From contig JACPPA010000022.1 of assembly GCA_016191285.1 (NCBI GenBank), positions 62,001 through 126,000 on the forward strand: a stretch of DNA of 64,000 nt, read 5' to 3'. A program made the position numbers and the translations under genes. Shown here in pieces: positions 45,072 to 54,778 of the stretch (position 1 is the first letter of the stretch; each line of letters begins with the position of its first letter). Under the pieces are notes generated by a model. The model made no database searches, was not told the origin of the DNA, and saw nothing but the letters and a program-made list of their open reading frames with translations. Source of the DNA: Gammaproteobacteria bacterium (GTDB lineage Bacteria > Pseudomonadota > Gammaproteobacteria > Ga0077536).

Positions 45072-45187
45072 GCCAGGTGTGCGCGCAGCGGCTTGTGGAG
45101 CGTGCGGCGCAGGGACAGCGCCACACGCGGAGCAGCTCTGAGCCGGCCAGGGATGGCCGGCGAAGAAAAGCTGCGCGCACACTTGGC
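45072..45187 (+). repeat. AGGGA-loop hairpin repeat, full copy R2
   Basis: Outer stem GCCAGGTGTGCGCGCAGC (45072-45089) with GCTGCGCGCACACTTGGC (45170-45187), one mismatch. Inside: GCGTGCGGCGC-AGGGACA-GCGCCACACGC (45100-45128, one mismatch) and GCCGGCCA-GGGA-TGGCCGGC (45142-45161). Relative to copy R1 the first hairpin has a C-G to G-C swap on both arms. It lies between pobA and the TetR gene, in sense with both. Confidence 0.7.
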
Positions 45188-45293
45188 GAGACTGCCCGGG
45201 GCGTTAATAAGGCCCGCCTTGTTCTGCCTCTGGTGTCTCGCCATGCAGCAGATAGGCGTCGGGCAATAAAAATTCCGGCCGATTTCGAATTTT

Positions 45294-45308
45294 CTTGTTG
45301 CGAACAAG
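45294..45308. promoter_or_regulatory. Palindrome, probable TetR operator
   Basis: CTTGTTGCGAACAAG is a perfect 6-base inverted repeat with a 3-base centre, in AT-rich flanks, 25 bases before the TetR-family start codon. Its position and size suit autoregulation by the regulator it precedes, which would also control icmF downstream. Not confirmed. Confidence 0.55.
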
Positions 45309-45333
45309 TAAATTTTACGCCAATAATGCGGGC

Positions 45334-45999
45334 ATGGACGTCATCGTTCGCAAACCGTTAGCGCGCCGCTCGCATGCCGAGCGCACGGCGCAGGCCGAAA
45401 CCAAGCTGGTAGATGCCGCCGTGGCCCTCATTATTGAGCGAGGCATTGGCGGGATGACGTTGAAAGATGTCGGAGAACTCGCGGGCTATAGCCGCGCGAT
45501 GGCGGGCTGGCGTTACGGTTCGAAGGCCAGTCTGTGTGCCTACGTGGTTCGTGCCGTTGGCGATGAATGGATCCAGGCCTTGCAGCAGGCGGTGCAGGAC
45601 AAAGTTGGCCTGGCGGCGATCCACGCCGCGACCGATGCACACTATCGTTTCGTGCGCACCGATGCCGCGCGGATCCGAGCCTTCTATCTCTTGTGGTTCG
45701 ATTCGATCGGCCCCGATCTCGAACTAAAACAAGTCATCGTAAATATCCACGCGCGCCGTCAGCGCGATGTGGAGGCCTGGATTAAATCGGGGATCGCGCA
45801 CGGGTTGATCCGTGCCGATGCGGACGTAAGCGGTGTGGCGGCGCAGTTTTGCGCGACGATCATCGGCGTGGTCTATCAATGGCTAGTGACGCCCACTGCG
45901 CGCCACGCCATTAAGGCTTTACACGAAGGACTTAAACAGCAGATGACGCGGGCGCTGATCCCGCTCGCTAATGCCGTAAGCGCGCCGCGTTTACGTTAG
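45334..45999 (+). CDS. TetR-family regulator
   Basis: 221 residues. N-terminal helix-turn-helix: AERTAQAETKLVDAAVALII, split, followed by GGMTLKDVGELAGYSRAMAG and WRYGSKASLCAYVVRAVG, the TetR core. The C-terminal ligand part is helical (VHARRQRDVEAWIKSGIAHG region). ATG at 45334 gives the compact TetR; the frame is open upstream from a TTG at 45295. Ends 12 bases before icmF, so it probably senses a product of that pathway, such as an acyl-CoA. Confidence 0.88.
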   Translation: MDVIVRKPLARRSHAERTAQAETKLVDAAVALIIERGIGGMTLKDVGELAGYSRAMAGWRYGSKASLCAYVVRAVGDEWIQALQQAVQDKVGLAAIHAATDAHYRFVRTDAARIRAFYLLWFDSIGPDLELKQVIVNIHARRQRDVEAWIKSGIAHGLIRADADVSGVAAQFCATIIGVVYQWLVTPTARHAIKALHEGLKQQMTRALIPLANAVSAPRLR

Positions 46000-46011
46000 A
46001 GGAGATACTCA

Positions 46012-49000
46012 ATGAGCATACGCGCTGAAGATATTCGAGCGGTCGCTGAAACCGCGGCACCTGGTTCACCATTGCGGTTTGTCACCGCGGCCTCGCTCTT
46101 CGACGGCCACGACGCCGCGATCAATGTCATGCGACGTTTAATCCAAGGCGCGGGCGCCGAAGTCGTCCACCTCGGACACAACCGCAGCGTCGCGGATGTG
46201 GTGCACGCCGCGATTCAAGAAGACGCCGATGCCATTGCGATCAGCTCGTACCAAGGCGGTCACAACGAATACTTCAAATACATGGTCGACATGTTGCGCG
46301 AAGCAGGTGCTGGTCATGTGCGCGTCTTCGGCGGTGGCGGCGGCACCATTACCCCGGAAGAGATCACGGAATTACAGCATTACGGCGTCGAGCGCATCTA
46401 TCACCCGAACGACGGGATGACGATGGGCTTGCAGGGCATGATCGACGACTTGGTGGCGCGCGTGGTCGAGGCACGGCGTCCATCGCTCTACCCCAGCGTC
46501 GTGACGCGCGAAGATCCGCTGTCCATCGCGCAAGTGTTGTCGGCGCTGGAAGATTCGGTGCTCACCGACGCCCAGATCGATAAGCTGCGTAAGGAATGGC
46601 GAATCGCTGGCGCTAAAGTGCCGGTCATCGGCATTACCGGAACCGGTGGCGCTGGCAAGAGTTCAGTCACCGACGAATTGCTGTCGCGTTTCATGCAGTA
46701 TTTCCCGAGTATGCGCATCGCCGTGTTGGCGGTCGATCCCACGCGGCGGCGCACCGGTGGCGCGCTGCTTGGCGATCGCATCCGCATGAACAGTTTGCGC
46801 CACCCGCGAATTTATATGCGCTCGATGGCGACCCGTCGCCAGCATCTCTCGACCAGCGCGATGCTGGGGGATGCAGTGGCGTTTCTGAAATCCCTGCAAT
46901 TCGATCTCGTCATCGTCGAGACCGCCGGGATTGGGCAGAGCGATTCACAAATCGTCGACCTGGTTGATTTGCCCGTGTATGTTATGACCAGCGAGTATGG
47001 TGCGGCCAGTCAGCTGGAAAAAATCGACATGCTCGATTTTGCGTCCCTCATCGTGTTGAACAAATTCGATAAGCGCGGCGCCGACGATGCGTTGCGCGAC
47101 GTGCGCAAACAATGGAAGCGCAACCACCAGACGTTCCAGGCCGGCGACGAAGAGATCCCGGTGTTTCCGACCATCGCGAGTCAATTCAACGATCCGGGTC
47201 TAACCTGGATGTTCGTCAACCTCTGCCGGGAACTGACGAAGAAGACCGGCGCCGAGGCCAAGAAATGGGCGACCAGTGCTGACGTCACGACACGCGAACC
47301 GCGTGCAACGGTGTTGATCCCGGCCAGTAAGAATCGCTATCTGGCCGAGATCGCGGAGCAGGGGCGAGGCGTGAATGCCGCAGTCGAAGCGCACGCTGCG
47401 TGCGCGAACACTGCGCAACATTGCTATGAAGCCCTGCGCGCGCTGGGCGATGATCACCTGCCCATCGCAGGCGAGCCGTATCCAGAACCTGCCCTAAACG
47501 TCGGCGACGCAACATTCACCAAACTGCGGCAGCGCTACAACGCGGTGTTAGCTGAGTTGGGCCATGAGGCATTGCAAGTGTTGCGCGAATGGTCGGCGCG
47601 GATCGCGAGTGTCACGCAAGAAAAATACACGTATCAGGTACGGGACAAGTTGGTCGAAGGGGACAATTATCGCGAGACCCTGAGTCATCAAAAAATCCCG
47701 AAAATAGCGGCCCCCAAATTCGACAGCTGGGGCGATCGCGTGCGTTTCGGCCTGATGGAAAACCTGCCCGGTAGCTACCCGTATACGGCGGGTGTTTATC
47801 CCTACCGCCGGACTGGCGAAGATCCAACGCGCATGTTTGCGGGCGAGGGCACTGCCGAGCGCACCAATCGACGCTTTCATTACGTCTCCGCCGGGCAGCC
47901 GGCGCATCGGCTGTCCACCGCCTTTGATTCGGTGACGCTGTATGGAGAAGATCCACACGAGCGTCCGGACATCTACGGCAAGGTCGGGAATTCGGGCGTT
48001 TCGATCGCCACCGTCGACGATGCGAAGCGGCTGTATTCTGGATTTGATCTCTGCGCCCCGACCACCTCGGTGTCGATGACCATCAATGGTCCGGCGCCGA
48101 TGATTCTGGCGTTTTTCATGAATGCCGCCGTGGACCAGCAGGTCGAAAAGCATTTGCACGCCACTGGCCAGTGGCCGGCCGCCCACCAGCGCATCGACGC
48201 TTACTTCAAGGATCGCGCGCGGCCGCTGTATCGCGGCGACGTGCCCGAGACCAACACCGGACTCGGGCTCGGCTTGCTCGGCATCACGGGCGACAAGGTG
48301 ATCGACGCCACAACCTACGCGCGGATCAAGGCCGATACGTTGGCGACCGTTCGCGGTACCGTGCAAGCCGATATCTTGAAAGAAGACCAAGCGCAGAATA
48401 CCTGCATTTTCTCGACCGAATTCGCGCTCAAGATGATGGGCGATATGCAGGCGTTTTTTGTCGAGCAGAACGTGCGCAATTTCTACAGCATCTCGATTTC
48501 CGGCTACCACATTGCAGAAGCGGGCGCGAATCCGATCTCGCAGTTGGCGTTCACGCTGTCGAACGGCTTTACCATCGTCGAGTACTACCTCGCGCGCGGG
48601 ATGCAGATCGATGATTTCGCGCCGAATCTGTCGTTCTTTTTCAGCAATGGCATGGATCCCGAATACACCGTCATCGGCCGCGTCGCGCGACGAATTTGGG
48701 CGCGCGCCATGCGCGAACGCTATGGTGCGAGTTCGCGCAGTCAGATGCTGAAATATCACATTCAAACGTCTGGCCGCAGCTTGCACGCGCAGGAGATCAG
48801 CTTTAACGACATTCGTACGACCTTGCAGGCCCTGTATGCGATCTTCGACAACTGCAACAGCCTGCATACCAATGCGTATGATGAGGCGATCACGACCCCA
48901 ACCGAAGAATCGGTGCGGCGGGCGGTCGCGATTCAGTTGATCATCAATCGTGAGCTAGGGCTTAATTTCTGCGAGAACCCGTGGCAGGGTTCGTTCATCG

Positions 49001-49455
49001 TCAATGAACTAACCGATCTGGTGGAAGAGGCCGTCTACAAAGAGTTCGAGCGGATCTCGGAACGTGGTGGCGTGCTGGGCGCCATGGATACCATGTACCA
49101 GCGCGGCAAAATCCAAGATGAAAGCCTCTATTACGAGAGTTTGAAGCACGATGGCCGCCTGCCGTTGATTGGGGTTAACACCTACCTGCCGAAGAAAGGG
49201 CACGAGGACCAAGTCACGACTATCGAATTGATGCGCTCGTCCGACGATGAAAAGCGCGATCAGATCACCGCGGTCCGCGCCTTCCAAGCGCTGCACGAGA
49301 AGGAACGGCCCGCAGCACTCGCTGCGCTGCAAGCGACGGCGCGCGCGCGCGGCAATATGTTCGAGGCGTTGATGGAAACCGTGAAGGTCGCGTCGCTCGG
49401 TCAGATTTCAGCCGCGCTATATGACGTCGGTGGCGAATATCGGCGGAACATGTAG
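46012..49455 (+). CDS. icmF: Fused isobutyryl-CoA mutase
   Basis: 1147 residues joining B12-binding domain ([19 protein letters not shown], about 25-45; the DxH..G cobalamin set), a MeaI-type GTPase chaperone (P-loop [12 protein letters not shown], 207-218) and the mutase large domain. In the substrate site the residues are those of isobutyryl-CoA mutase, not methylmalonyl-CoA mutase: Phe609 in [10 protein letters not shown] (Tyr in the latter) and Gln795 in AQNTCIF (Arg in the latter). Interconverts isobutyryl- and n-butyryl-CoA, perhaps also pivalyl-CoA, with adenosylcobalamin. AGAGGAGATACT precedes the ATG. Cytoplasmic; valine or branched-chain degradation is the likely context. Confidence 0.95.
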   Translation: MSIRAEDIRAVAETAAPGSPLRFVTAASLFDGHDAAINVMRRLIQGAGAEVVHLGHNRSVADVVHAAIQEDADAIAISSYQGGHNEYFKYMVDMLREAGAGHVRVFGGGGGTITPEEITELQHYGVERIYHPNDGMTMGLQGMIDDLVARVVEARRPSLYPSVVTREDPLSIAQVLSALEDSVLTDAQIDKLRKEWRIAGAKVPVIGITGTGGAGKSSVTDELLSRFMQYFPSMRIAVLAVDPTRRRTGGALLGDRIRMNSLRHPRIYMRSMATRRQHLSTSAMLGDAVAFLKSLQFDLVIVETAGIGQSDSQIVDLVDLPVYVMTSEYGAASQLEKIDMLDFASLIVLNKFDKRGADDALRDVRKQWKRNHQTFQAGDEEIPVFPTIASQFNDPGLTWMFVNLCRELTKKTGAEAKKWATSADVTTREPRATVLIPASKNRYLAEIAEQGRGVNAAVEAHAACANTAQHCYEALRALGDDHLPIAGEPYPEPALNVGDATFTKLRQRYNAVLAELGHEALQVLREWSARIASVTQEKYTYQVRDKLVEGDNYRETLSHQKIPKIAAPKFDSWGDRVRFGLMENLPGSYPYTAGVYPYRRTGEDPTRMFAGEGTAERTNRRFHYVSAGQPAHRLSTAFDSVTLYGEDPHERPDIYGKVGNSGVSIATVDDAKRLYSGFDLCAPTTSVSMTINGPAPMILAFFMNAAVDQQVEKHLHATGQWPAAHQRIDAYFKDRARPLYRGDVPETNTGLGLGLLGITGDKVIDATTYARIKADTLATVRGTVQADILKEDQAQNTCIFSTEFALKMMGDMQAFFVEQNVRNFYSISISGYHIAEAGANPISQLAFTLSNGFTIVEYYLARGMQIDDFAPNLSFFFSNGMDPEYTVIGRVARRIWARAMRERYGASSRSQMLKYHIQTSGRSLHAQEISFNDIRTTLQALYAIFDNCNSLHTNAYDEAITTPTEESVRRAVAIQLIINRELGLNFCENPWQGSFIVNELTDLVEEAVYKEFERISERGGVLGAMDTMYQRGKIQDESLYYESLKHDGRLPLIGVNTYLPKKGHEDQVTTIELMRSSDDEKRDQITAVRAFQALHEKERPAALAALQATARARGNMFEALMETVKVASLGQISAALYDVGGEYRRNM

Positions 49456-49487
49456 GCCGTAGCCACAGCCGGTTGCACACCAAGCCG

Positions 49488-50306
49488 ATGACAGCGCAGC
49501 ACGGTCAATGGCTGGATGCGGTCGGCACGGCGCATGCGCGCGCCGCCAACGCGCGTATCGCGTGCCTGGTGCCGAGCATCACCGAACTATTGTGCGCGCT
49601 CGGGCTTGCGCCGCAACTGGTGGCGCGCACGGGGTTTTGCGTTCATCCACGTGAAGCCCTGCGCCCGGTGCCGAAAGTCGGTGGTACCAAAGACGTTGAG
49701 ATGGAGAAATTGCGGGCGCAAAAGCCCACGCATGTCATCGTCAATGTCGACGAAAATCGCCGCGAAACCGCCCTTGAGTTGGCGACTTTTATTCCGCATG
49801 TCATTGTCACACATCCGCTTGGGCCACTGGATAATCTCGCCTTGTATCGATTGCTCGGCGGAATTTTCGGGCGAGAGGTCGCCGCCGAGGATTTATGCAC
49901 CGATTTCAATGCTGCACTCGACGCCACGCGCGCCCACCAACGGCTAGCAGCGCGTCAAGTGCTCTATTTGATCTGGCGCGATCCGTGGATGGCCGTAAGC
50001 CGGGATACGTATATTTCGCGCACACTCGCATTGTTTAACTGGTGGACCGCGCCGCTTGTCACGGCCGAACGCTACCCAGTGATTAAGCTCGAAGATTACG
50101 CAGGGAATGTCGAATTAGTGCTTTTGAGCAGTGAACCCTACAGCTTCCGCGAGCGACACGTGGACGAAGTCAGGGCAAAAATCCCCGGCGCCGACGTCCG
50201 CCTAATCAACGGCGAGATGACCTCGTGGTACGGCAGCCGTGCAATTGAAGGGCTGCGCTACCTCGCCGATTTCACCGCAGCGTCGACCACGCCGGCAGCA
50301 GCATGA
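49488..50306 (+). CDS. BtuF-like helical-backbone metal/corrinoid receptor, no signal peptide
   Basis: 272 residues, the fold of periplasmic cobalamin/siderophore-binding proteins: ARIACLVPSITELLCALGL, the family start (VxLxPSxTEllxaLG), then RPVPKVGGTKDVEMEKL and HVIVNVDENRRETALELA. It has no signal peptide or lipobox with either the ATG at 49488 or a TTG at 49473, so it should be cytoplasmic. Situated 32 bases after the B12-dependent icmF, it may hold or deliver corrinoid to it; this is inference. Ends with an ATGA overlap with the next gene. Confidence 0.78.
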   Translation: MTAQHGQWLDAVGTAHARAANARIACLVPSITELLCALGLAPQLVARTGFCVHPREALRPVPKVGGTKDVEMEKLRAQKPTHVIVNVDENRRETALELATFIPHVIVTHPLGPLDNLALYRLLGGIFGREVAAEDLCTDFNAALDATRAHQRLAARQVLYLIWRDPWMAVSRDTYISRTLALFNWWTAPLVTAERYPVIKLEDYAGNVELVLLSSEPYSFRERHVDEVRAKIPGADVRLINGEMTSWYGSRAIEGLRYLADFTAASTTPAAA

Positions 50307-50503
50307 GCTTAGCCAGCGGGATTGAATCGCCGTGTGTGGCCGTTTGTCAGGTGGATCGGGCAGCGGGGATCTGTCGCGGTTGTCGGCGCACCCTGCAAGA
50401 GATCGGGAATTGGCTGCACTTCACGCCCGAAGAACGGCGTATCGTGATGGCCGATTTACCCCATCGCATCAGGAAACAGGCACGGTCAATGCGCACAAAG
50501 TGA
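50303..50503 (+). CDS. DUF1289 small cysteine protein
   Basis: 66 residues with ESPCVAVCQVDRAAGICRGC, the Cx3C...Cx2C signature of DUF1289, followed by RRTLQEIGNWLHFTPEERRI and a basic tail. Thought to bind a metal or iron-sulfur centre, function unknown. Overlaps the receptor-like gene by 4 bases, so icmF, receptor and this gene form one operon. A GTGGGAGC REP follows. Confidence 0.85.
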   Translation: MSLASGIESPCVAVCQVDRAAGICRGCRRTLQEIGNWLHFTPEERRIVMADLPHRIRKQARSMRTK

Positions 50504-50525
50504 TCGTGCGTCCGGTTACACCATT

Positions 50526-50549
50526 GTGGGAGCAGATTTATCTGCGAAT
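50526..50549 (+). repeat. REP variant
   Basis: GTGGGAGCAGATTTATCTGC then GAAT: the arms AGCAGAT/ATCTGC differ from the common REP in the stem but keep pairing. Between the DUF1289 gene and the enoyl-CoA hydratase, where it probably marks the end of the icmF operon. Confidence 0.6.
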
Positions 50550-50592
50550 CTTGGCCAAGCATTCGTCATTCAACTCGCAACGGGAGGATCCC

Positions 50593-51384
50593 ATGGATCT
50601 GCAACACTTGACGTTCAACGTCGCCAATCAAATCGCGACCATCACGCTTAATCGACCGAATGACGCCAACGCACTCAGCCTGCGCATGGCGCAAGATCTC
50701 CATGTCGTCGCCAATCACTGCGACGCCAGCGCCGATATCCGCGCCGTCATCTTAACGGCCACCGGCAAAATGTTTTGCGCGGGCGGCGACGTGCTAAGTT
50801 TTGCCGCGGCCGGCGACGGCGTGAATGAAATGATGCGCAACATGACCACCTATCTGCACGGTGCCATTGCGCGCTTTCAGCGTATGAATCCGCCGCTTAT
50901 CATCGCTTGCAATGGCACGGCCGCCGGCGCGGGGTTAAGCATCATGCTGATGGGCGATATTGTCGTCGCCGCCAGTTCCGCCAAGTTCACGATGGCGTAT
51001 ACCGGCATCGGTGTGTCGCCGGATGGCAGCAGCAGTTTTTTCTTACCGCGCATCGTTGGCACGTTGAAAGCCAAGGAGATGATGTTGCTGAATCCGCGTT
51101 ACTCGGCGGACGAGGCGAAAAGCTTAGGTCTGGTTACCGAAGTCGTGGTCGACGACCAAGTGCTACCGCGAGCGCAAGCCATCGCCGCTCAATTGGCCGC
51201 CGGTCCCACGCTCGCGTATGGCGAGGTCAAGCGCCTCTTAGCCGATACCTTCAGTAATGGGCTTGAGACGCAGATGGAGCTCGAAACACGCGCCATCGCC
51301 GGACTCACACGCTACACACGCGATGCGCGCGAGGGGATTCAGGCCTTCAGCGAAAAACGCAAACCGCAATTTGAAGGACGCTAA
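50593..51384 (+). CDS. Enoyl-CoA hydratase/isomerase (PaaG-like)
   Basis: 263 residues, crotonase fold. ITLNRPNDANALSLRMAQDL, VILTATGKMFCAGGDVLSFA (oxyanion hole), IIACNGTAAGAGLSIMLMGD and YTGIGVSPDGSSSFFLPRIV. The position of the first catalytic Glu is Ala (GTAAGAG) but the second acid (Asp in SPDGS) is retained, a pattern of isomerase types such as PaaG rather than simple hydratases. ATG at 50593, after GGGAGGATCCC; an open frame upstream is not used. Operon with the MDR gene 3 bases later. Confidence 0.87.
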   Translation: MDLQHLTFNVANQIATITLNRPNDANALSLRMAQDLHVVANHCDASADIRAVILTATGKMFCAGGDVLSFAAAGDGVNEMMRNMTTYLHGAIARFQRMNPPLIIACNGTAAGAGLSIMLMGDIVVAASSAKFTMAYTGIGVSPDGSSSFFLPRIVGTLKAKEMMLLNPRYSADEAKSLGLVTEVVVDDQVLPRAQAIAAQLAAGPTLAYGEVKRLLADTFSNGLETQMELETRAIAGLTRYTRDAREGIQAFSEKRKPQFEGR

Positions 51385-51387
51385 GTC

Positions 51388-52413
51388 ATGCGCGCCGTCG
51401 TCTTACGCGAGATCGGAAAGCCCGCCAATGTGCGGATCGAAGAGGTACCGACTCCCACGCCGCAGACGGGTGAAGTCCGCGTGGCGCTCGAAGCCTCGGC
51501 GCTCAACCGGCGTGATGTGTGGATCACGCTCGGCGCGTATCCCAAAATAAAATTGCCTTCGATCAGTGGCTCCGACGGTGCCGGCGTAATCGATGCGGTC
51601 GGCGCGGGAGTCGAACCCAGCATGCTCGGACGCGAAGTGGTGATCTATCCGGCGCGTGATTGGGGTTCGGATCCCCGTTGTGGGGGCGCGCAGTTTCGCG
51701 TGCTTGGCATGCCCGACCAAGGCACGCTGGCCGAATACATTTGTGTACCGGCCACCGACGTGGTGATCAAGCCCGCACATTTGTCGTGGATTCAAGCAGC
51801 GGCGGTGCCCCTCGCCGGGCTAACGGCGTGGCGTGCGGTAGTCACGCACGGGGAAATCCAACGCGGTCAGAAAGTCTTGGTCACGGGCATCGGCGGCGGG
51901 GTCGCGACATTTGCGCTGCTGTGGGCCAACTATGCGGGCGCCGAGGTTTATGTCACCAGCGGCAGCGACGAGAAATTGGCCGCGGCGCGCGGCTTGGGCG
52001 CGAAGGGCGGCGTGAATTATCGGACTGCCGGTTGGGATAAGGCGCTACGCGAACAGTCTGGGGGAATTGACTTGGTCATCGACAGTGCAGGTGGGGCGGC
52101 AGTGAATTCGGCCTTGAACACGTTGAACGCTGGCGGGCGCTTCATTTTCTTCGGCGCGACGCTCGGCAATCCGACCGAGGGTTTGGAAATGGCGAAACTG
52201 TTCTTTCGTCAGATCCGGATCCAGGGCACTACCATGGGACGACCGGAAGAATTTGCCGCGATGATCGAGTTCATCAATCGGCATCGCATTGAACCGGTAG
52301 TTGATCAGATATTCAAATTCGACGACGCGGCCATCGCCTATCAACGCATGTTCGATTGCGAGCAGATGGGCAAGTTGGTGCTGTTAAATCGCGCGCTAAA
52401 TGAGGGTGATTAG
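51388..52413 (+). CDS. MDR-family NAD(P)H oxidoreductase
   Basis: 341 residues, medium-chain dehydrogenase fold. N-terminal VVLREIGKPANVRIEEVPTP, catalytic-domain GSDGAGVIDAVGAGV, and cofactor motif KVLVTGIGGGVATFALLWAN; RIQGTTMGRPEEFAAM near the end. The zinc-binding His-Glu pair is missing (GSDGAG instead of GHExxG) and only one cysteine (RCGG) is near the structural-zinc site, so it is likely a quinone- or enoyl-type reductase rather than an alcohol dehydrogenase. Starts 3 bases after the hydratase. Confidence 0.85.
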   Translation: MRAVVLREIGKPANVRIEEVPTPTPQTGEVRVALEASALNRRDVWITLGAYPKIKLPSISGSDGAGVIDAVGAGVEPSMLGREVVIYPARDWGSDPRCGGAQFRVLGMPDQGTLAEYICVPATDVVIKPAHLSWIQAAAVPLAGLTAWRAVVTHGEIQRGQKVLVTGIGGGVATFALLWANYAGAEVYVTSGSDEKLAAARGLGAKGGVNYRTAGWDKALREQSGGIDLVIDSAGGAAVNSALNTLNAGGRFIFFGATLGNPTEGLEMAKLFFRQIRIQGTTMGRPEEFAAMIEFINRHRIEPVVDQIFKFDDAAIAYQRMFDCEQMGKLVLLNRALNEGD

Positions 52414-52484
52414 GGGCCGACCGCTTCGCCTGGGGTGTTGCCGCGGAATGAATTTTTATAATTAGCCGCTCCTTGCACCTATTT

Positions 52485-52547
52485 GTGGGAGCCGCTTTAG
52501 CGGCGAATCTTTAACAACGCCAAATTCGCAGCTAAAGCCGCTCCCAC
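52485..52547. repeat. Inverted pair of REP sequences
   Basis: GTGGGAGCCGCTTTAGCGGC (52485) then GAAT faces its inverse ATTCGCAGCTAAAGCCGCTC then CCAC (to 52547). Between convergent genes, with the hairpin likely ending transcription both ways. Confidence 0.75.
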
Positions 52548-52573
52548 ATTTATGAACCGTGCGGGACAGTACA

Positions 52574-53707
52574 TTAGATCTGCCCCAACTCCCGAACCAA
52601 TACGTGCAACGATTTGGCATCGAATGCCGGGAGAAAATGATCGATATACGGTAGCGCCGCCTTCATGCCCGCGGCGCGCACCTGAAAAGTCGTGGCGCCA
52701 AACATCGGATTGATCCAGACCACGCTGGCAACGCGTCGCCGCAGCGCTACCATCTCCTGCGTGATGAATTGTGTGTCGCCATTATCGTAGCCATCGCTGA
52801 TGACGATAACCACCGTCGTTCCACCGGCGCCCTCGCGAATGACGCCGCGATTCAAGGTCGCTAAAGCTCCCCCAATGTTGGTTCCGCCGGACCAATCGCG
52901 CACGGTATCGCCGACTTCGCGCAGCGTTTCGCTGATGCTGCGACGGCGTAAGCAGGCGGTGATCTCGGTGACGTGCGTGCTGAAAACCAAGGTGCGCGAA
53001 TTTTTCAGCGCCTGCTGTAAACCAAACATTAACTGCAGTAAAAACGGATTAAACGCATCCATCGAACCGCTGACATCGCAGAGCATCACAAGCCGAGTCT
53101 TACGCGTGCGGCGCTCGACGCGGGCCAGCTCGACCAAGTCCATGCCGTATCGCGTATTACGCCGTATGCTGCGGCGTAGGTCGAGCGTACGGCCGTGTGC
53201 TGCGGCGCGTAGGCGGCGCGAGGGCCGCGTGGCGAGTTGCTTGGCGAGCGTCCGAATAACTTGTTCGAGCGGTGGCGCGGTGGGATCCCAGCGTGCGGTG
53301 AGATCGAGGGGGCGTGTGACGGGATCCGTGCTAAAGCTCTCGGCGGGTGTCGCGATTTCCTGATTGAGCTCGCGATAATGATGGCCCATGCGGCCTTGCA
53401 TCGATTCGCCGCGCAGGCGGCTGTGCCACGGCCGCTTGCCTTCAACTGGATAGAAGTAGTCGCCAAATAGCCGGTCGAAGCGCACTTCTTCATCGCGACT
53501 ACTGGCAAGATTGCTGCGTAGTGTCAGGCGGTATTCGGTTTCATCCAAGGGATCGATGCGGGGCAGGGCGCGCATCACATCGAGGACGCGCGCCGGGGTT
53601 ACCGCCAGATGCTCCGCTTTCGCTAACCGGCATAGTTCGAGCGTGCGCGTGATGAGTTGCTCGCGCCTCAAGTCAACTACGGTTTCGGAGTCCAACACTG
53701 TACTCAA
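52574..53707 (-). CDS. VWA-domain protein (CoxE-like)
   Basis: 377 residues. N-terminal part uncharacterised, central basic region (RPSRRLRAAAHGRTLDLRRS), then a von Willebrand A domain with the metal motif LVMLCDVSGSMDAFNPFLL (DxSxS) and a second site VIVISDGYDNGDT. Such proteins pair with MoxR ATPases to mature metal enzymes or complexes. Stop of the MoxR gene overlaps its start by 4 bases. No CO dehydrogenase or methanol dehydrogenase gene is adjacent, so client unknown. Confidence 0.87.
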   Translation of the reverse strand: MSTVLDSETVVDLRREQLITRTLELCRLAKAEHLAVTPARVLDVMRALPRIDPLDETEYRLTLRSNLASSRDEEVRFDRLFGDYFYPVEGKRPWHSRLRGESMQGRMGHHYRELNQEIATPAESFSTDPVTRPLDLTARWDPTAPPLEQVIRTLAKQLATRPSRRLRAAAHGRTLDLRRSIRRNTRYGMDLVELARVERRTRKTRLVMLCDVSGSMDAFNPFLLQLMFGLQQALKNSRTLVFSTHVTEITACLRRRSISETLREVGDTVRDWSGGTNIGGALATLNRGVIREGAGGTTVVIVISDGYDNGDTQFITQEMVALRRRVASVVWINPMFGATTFQVRAAGMKAALPYIDHFLPAFDAKSLHVLVRELGQI

Positions 53708-54630
53708 ACGATGGTGCTGGAACGTGCAGAGCCCACTTCGCCGGCCAACACCTGCGTCGGGCCAATCGCCTTTAAGCGTTCAATATCATCGCGGTACTTG
53801 AGTAATACCCCGGCGGTATCCGCCAGGGTCTCTGGCGTCAACACATCGACCTCAAGGCCACATAAGGCGCGCGCCCAATCGAGCGTTTCGGCAACGCCGG
53901 GGCGTTTATAAAAATCGACACTGCGCAAGGTCTGCATGGTTTTCACAATAGCGTTCGCCAGTTGTTCTTCAATCCCGGGCACGCGCCGACGAATAATTTC
54001 GCGTTCTTTTTCAGCGTCGGGATAATCGATCCACAAATACAGACAGCGGCGTTTCAAGGCATCGTTTAATTCGCGCGTGCGATTGGAAGTTAACACCACC
54101 AATGGCGGATGCTGGGCTTTGAAGGTGCCGAGTTCAGGGACGGTGATTTGAAAATCCGACAAGACTTCGAGCAAAAAGGCTTCGAATTCTTCGTCCGCGC
54201 GATCGATTTCGTCGAGCAGCAGCACGGCGGGGCGAGGGCCCGGATGTCGAATCGCCGAGAGCAAGGGCCGGTTGAGGAGAAATTCGTCGCTGAAGATAGT
54301 TTTTTCCAAGGCCGCGCGCGATTGATGATCTTGCTCGGCGATGCGGATGTGCAGGATCTGCCGCGCGTAATTCCATTCGTATAGTGCCGTATTGGCGTCC
54401 AGACCTTCGTAGCACTGCAGGCGAATTAACGGCGTATCCAAAATCGTGGCAAGCACCTTGGCGACTTCGGTCTTGCCGACACCGGCTTCGCCTTCGAGCA
54501 GGATGGGTTTTTGTAGATCCACTGCAAGTTTTACGCTTAAGGCCAGCGCGCGATCGGCAATATAGTTCTCCGCCGCGAAGGCTTGTTGGACGGCGGCCGC
54601 GGACACGAAAATGGAGGTGGAGGGGGGCAT
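53704..54630 (-). CDS. MoxR-family AAA+ ATPase (CoxD-like)
   Basis: 308 residues. Walker A LLEGEAGVGKTEVAKVLA, Walker B AVLLLDEIDRADEEFEAFLL, sensor 1 LVVLTSNRTRELNDALKRRC, and the small helical lid. The ATPase should drive remodelling of a metalloenzyme together with the VWA protein encoded next (overlap ATGA). First gene of the operon; divergent from the TetR gene at 54816. Confidence 0.9.
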   Translation of the reverse strand: MPPSTSIFVSAAAVQQAFAAENYIADRALALSVKLAVDLQKPILLEGEAGVGKTEVAKVLATILDTPLIRLQCYEGLDANTALYEWNYARQILHIRIAEQDHQSRAALEKTIFSDEFLLNRPLLSAIRHPGPRPAVLLLDEIDRADEEFEAFLLEVLSDFQITVPELGTFKAQHPPLVVLTSNRTRELNDALKRRCLYLWIDYPDAEKEREIIRRRVPGIEEQLANAIVKTMQTLRSVDFYKRPGVAETLDWARALCGLEVDVLTPETLADTAGVLLKYRDDIERLKAIGPTQVLAGEVGSARSSTIV

Positions 54631-54778
54631 AACGAACGCTATTTTGTGGAATTGAGACGCGTGATTTTACACGTCGACTAGTACCACTCCAGCTACCAAA
54701 CCACCGCCATTGCGAGTGAAACGACGATGCAATCCATAAGTCGGTACAAGAAGGATTGCTTCGCTTCTAAAACTTTAT

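Noticed and set aside
45295-45333. Upstream TTG start for the TetR gene
   Set aside because: It would begin inside the operator palindrome; the ATG at 45334 gives the normal length.
47548-48867. 439-residue open frame on the minus strand inside icmF
   Set aside because: It lies wholly inside a certain gene, lacks any recognised motif and is a mirror of GC-rich codons.
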